Shown piece after piece: positions 4,960-5,694 of a stretch of DNA of 5,694 bases (the first letter of the stretch is position 1; each line of letters starts with the position of its first letter). The notes beneath the pieces were generated by a model. That model made no database searches and was not told where the DNA came from. It saw nothing but the letters and a program-made list of their open reading frames with translations. Origin of the DNA: Nitrospirales bacterium. Lineage in GTDB: Bacteria; Nitrospirota; Nitrospiria; Nitrospirales; UBA8639. Position numbers and translations under genes: made by a program. The DNA lies in NCBI GenBank assembly GCA_013817135.1, contig JACDDF010000179.1, positions 1 through 5,694 of the forward strand. The letters are read 5' to 3'.

Positions 4960-5694
4960 AGGGTTCAAGACCAAAGAGAAATGGGCGCTTCTGGGTTTAG
5001 CATGGGTACAGATCGAGCCCTCCGCAGCGAAAGTAGATCGCCGTCTTGAAGTTCTCGATGTTGCGGAACCCGCAGGCCATGCTCTTGATCTTCTGAATCT
5101 GGCTGTTGAGTCCCTCGCTCATCGCGTTGGTGATCGGATGCTGGTAGTAGGTCAGGATGTTGAAAATGTGCCGGCGGACCGTCTCCGCCGCCTTGCGAAT
5201 CGGCTGCAGCCGGCTGTGCGTCGCCCAGAAGTACCACCGCTTCCAGAACTTCCAGCCTGACGCCGGGTAGACGTAGTGCCAGAGCCGACGTAGCGCCTCT
5301 TTGATGGCCCACGCCCGGCCGACCTTGAGTTCCTGACGCCTCAGTGCAGCGAACTCCTCGCGCCGTCGCTCCGGCACATTTTCCCGGCTGTAGAGTCACA
5401 TGTACTTGCTGCCCTTGAGCGTCTCGTCGCCTGACTCCATCAACCCTCGATGCTCCTGCTTGCGGACCGTGTCCACCGCCTTGCCGATATGGCCCATGAC
5501 GTGGAAGCGGTCGAAGACGATCTTCTCCGCCGCCTCAGGCACCTGCGCCCGCGTCGCCTGGATGTAGGGCTCCCACATGTCCATCGCCACCGTCGCGTTG
5601 CTCCTGCGTCAGCCCCGCGTAGGAGCCGCCGAGACTCTCCTGCTTGCGGTCTTCGACAATGTGCTCCACCGTGCCCTCGTCCAAGTCGCAGACC
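4960..5694 (-). mobile_element. ISL3-family insertion sequence, partial (transposase 3' end side)
   Basis: The element runs off the right edge of the window. The left boundary is uncertain: transposase coding ends at 4997, and the sequence just outside begins near TAGGGTTCAAG (4959-4969). A terminal inverted repeat starting with GGG, as many ISL3 elements have, would fit there. The matching end and the 8-bp target duplication usual for the family cannot be checked because the other end is missing. It abuts, or lies within about 10 bp of, the 226-bp repeat element. Confidence 0.6.
4997..5694 (-). pseudogene. ISL3-family transposase, disrupted and cut by the window edge
   Basis: The C-terminal two thirds of an ISL3-type DDE transposase, read leftwards. 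Frame A (from 5693): VCDLDEGTVEHIVEDRKQ...YAGLTQEQ. The frame then shifts near 5591-5605, and frame B reads NATVAMDMWEPYIQA...FDRFHVMGHIGKAVDTVRKQEHR...GDETLKGSKYM, stops at TGA (5396-5398), then continues in the same frame LYSREN-VPERRREEF...AWAIKEALRRLW...KRWYFWATHSRL...NAMSEGLNSQIQKIKSMA, GFRNIENFKTAIYF, CGGLDLYPC to TAA at 4997-4999. The second catalytic Asp (in MDMW) and the Glu (in SEGLN) survive. The TGA stands where the family has Trp (GSKY-x-WLYS), so one G-to-A change explains it. The frameshift also shortens the stretch before MDMW, by roughly 11 bases compared with typical members as I remember them. Two lesions make the copy inactive unless suppressed. The GC-rich codon use differs from the host genes, as expected of a transferred element. 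Confidence 0.88.

Noticed and set aside
4723..5049. A 108-codon + strand frame and an 83-codon minus-strand frame (4698-4949) as real proteins
   Set aside because: They translate intergenic repeat DNA and antisense IS sequence; no motif beyond the known spurious repeat peptides.
4965..5399. A 144-codon minus-strand frame overlapping the transposase
   Set aside because: It is an alternative frame over the ISL3 C-terminal domain, whose motifs are in the other frame.

Overview
The window looks like a chromosomal segment from a Nitrospira-type bacterium (phylum Nitrospirota). This is an inference from the style of the proteins, the moderate GC content, the cobalamin gene order and the intergenic repeats; no ribosomal or other marker gene is present to prove it.

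Positions 1-2687, + strand: the 3' part of an anaerobic- or aerobic-type adenosylcobalamin (vitamin B12) assembly operon. In order it holds the C-terminal third of CobS (cobalamin synthase, cut by the window edge), a 68-residue cysteine-rich CWC-family protein, CbiB (adenosylcobinamide-phosphate synthase) and an L-threonine-O-3-phosphate decarboxylase (CobD in Salmonella nomenclature, CobC in Pseudomonas nomenclature). The last three genes are packed tightly: a 2-bp gap, then a GTGA start/stop overlap. The decarboxylase makes (R)-1-amino-2-propanol phosphate, CbiB attaches it to adenosylcobyric acid, and CobS joins the activated cobinamide to alpha-ribazole. The small CWC protein is the unexplained member.

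Positions 2688-3980: a lone membrane-anchored protein of unknown function (+ strand, preceded by a palindromic 18-bp hairpin), then a convergent stand-alone Rieske [2Fe-2S] ferredoxin on the - strand. The 150-bp divergent gap between the Rieske gene and the next gene holds candidate promoters for both.

Positions 3981-4517, + strand: a stand-alone HNH endonuclease-domain protein with an intact zinc-binding CxxC...CxxC frame.

Positions 4518-4960: 443 bp with no convincing gene. It holds a strong imperfect hairpin, a possible signal-peptide-like remnant, and a 226-bp candidate interspersed element (4725-4950). That element is bounded by imperfect inverted repeats and carries two copies of the CCTGAG...TCGAAGGG intergenic repeat and a bidirectional terminator-like end.

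Positions about 4960-5694, - strand: the 3' portion of a GC-rich ISL3-family insertion sequence. Its transposase is dead in this copy, with one in-frame TGA replacing an expected tryptophan and one frameshift with a small deletion. The other end of the element lies outside the window.

I did not find a clear new defence or mobile system. The points most worth checking are the CWC protein in the B12 operon, the MITE-like repeat, and the conserved-looking but unassigned membrane protein.
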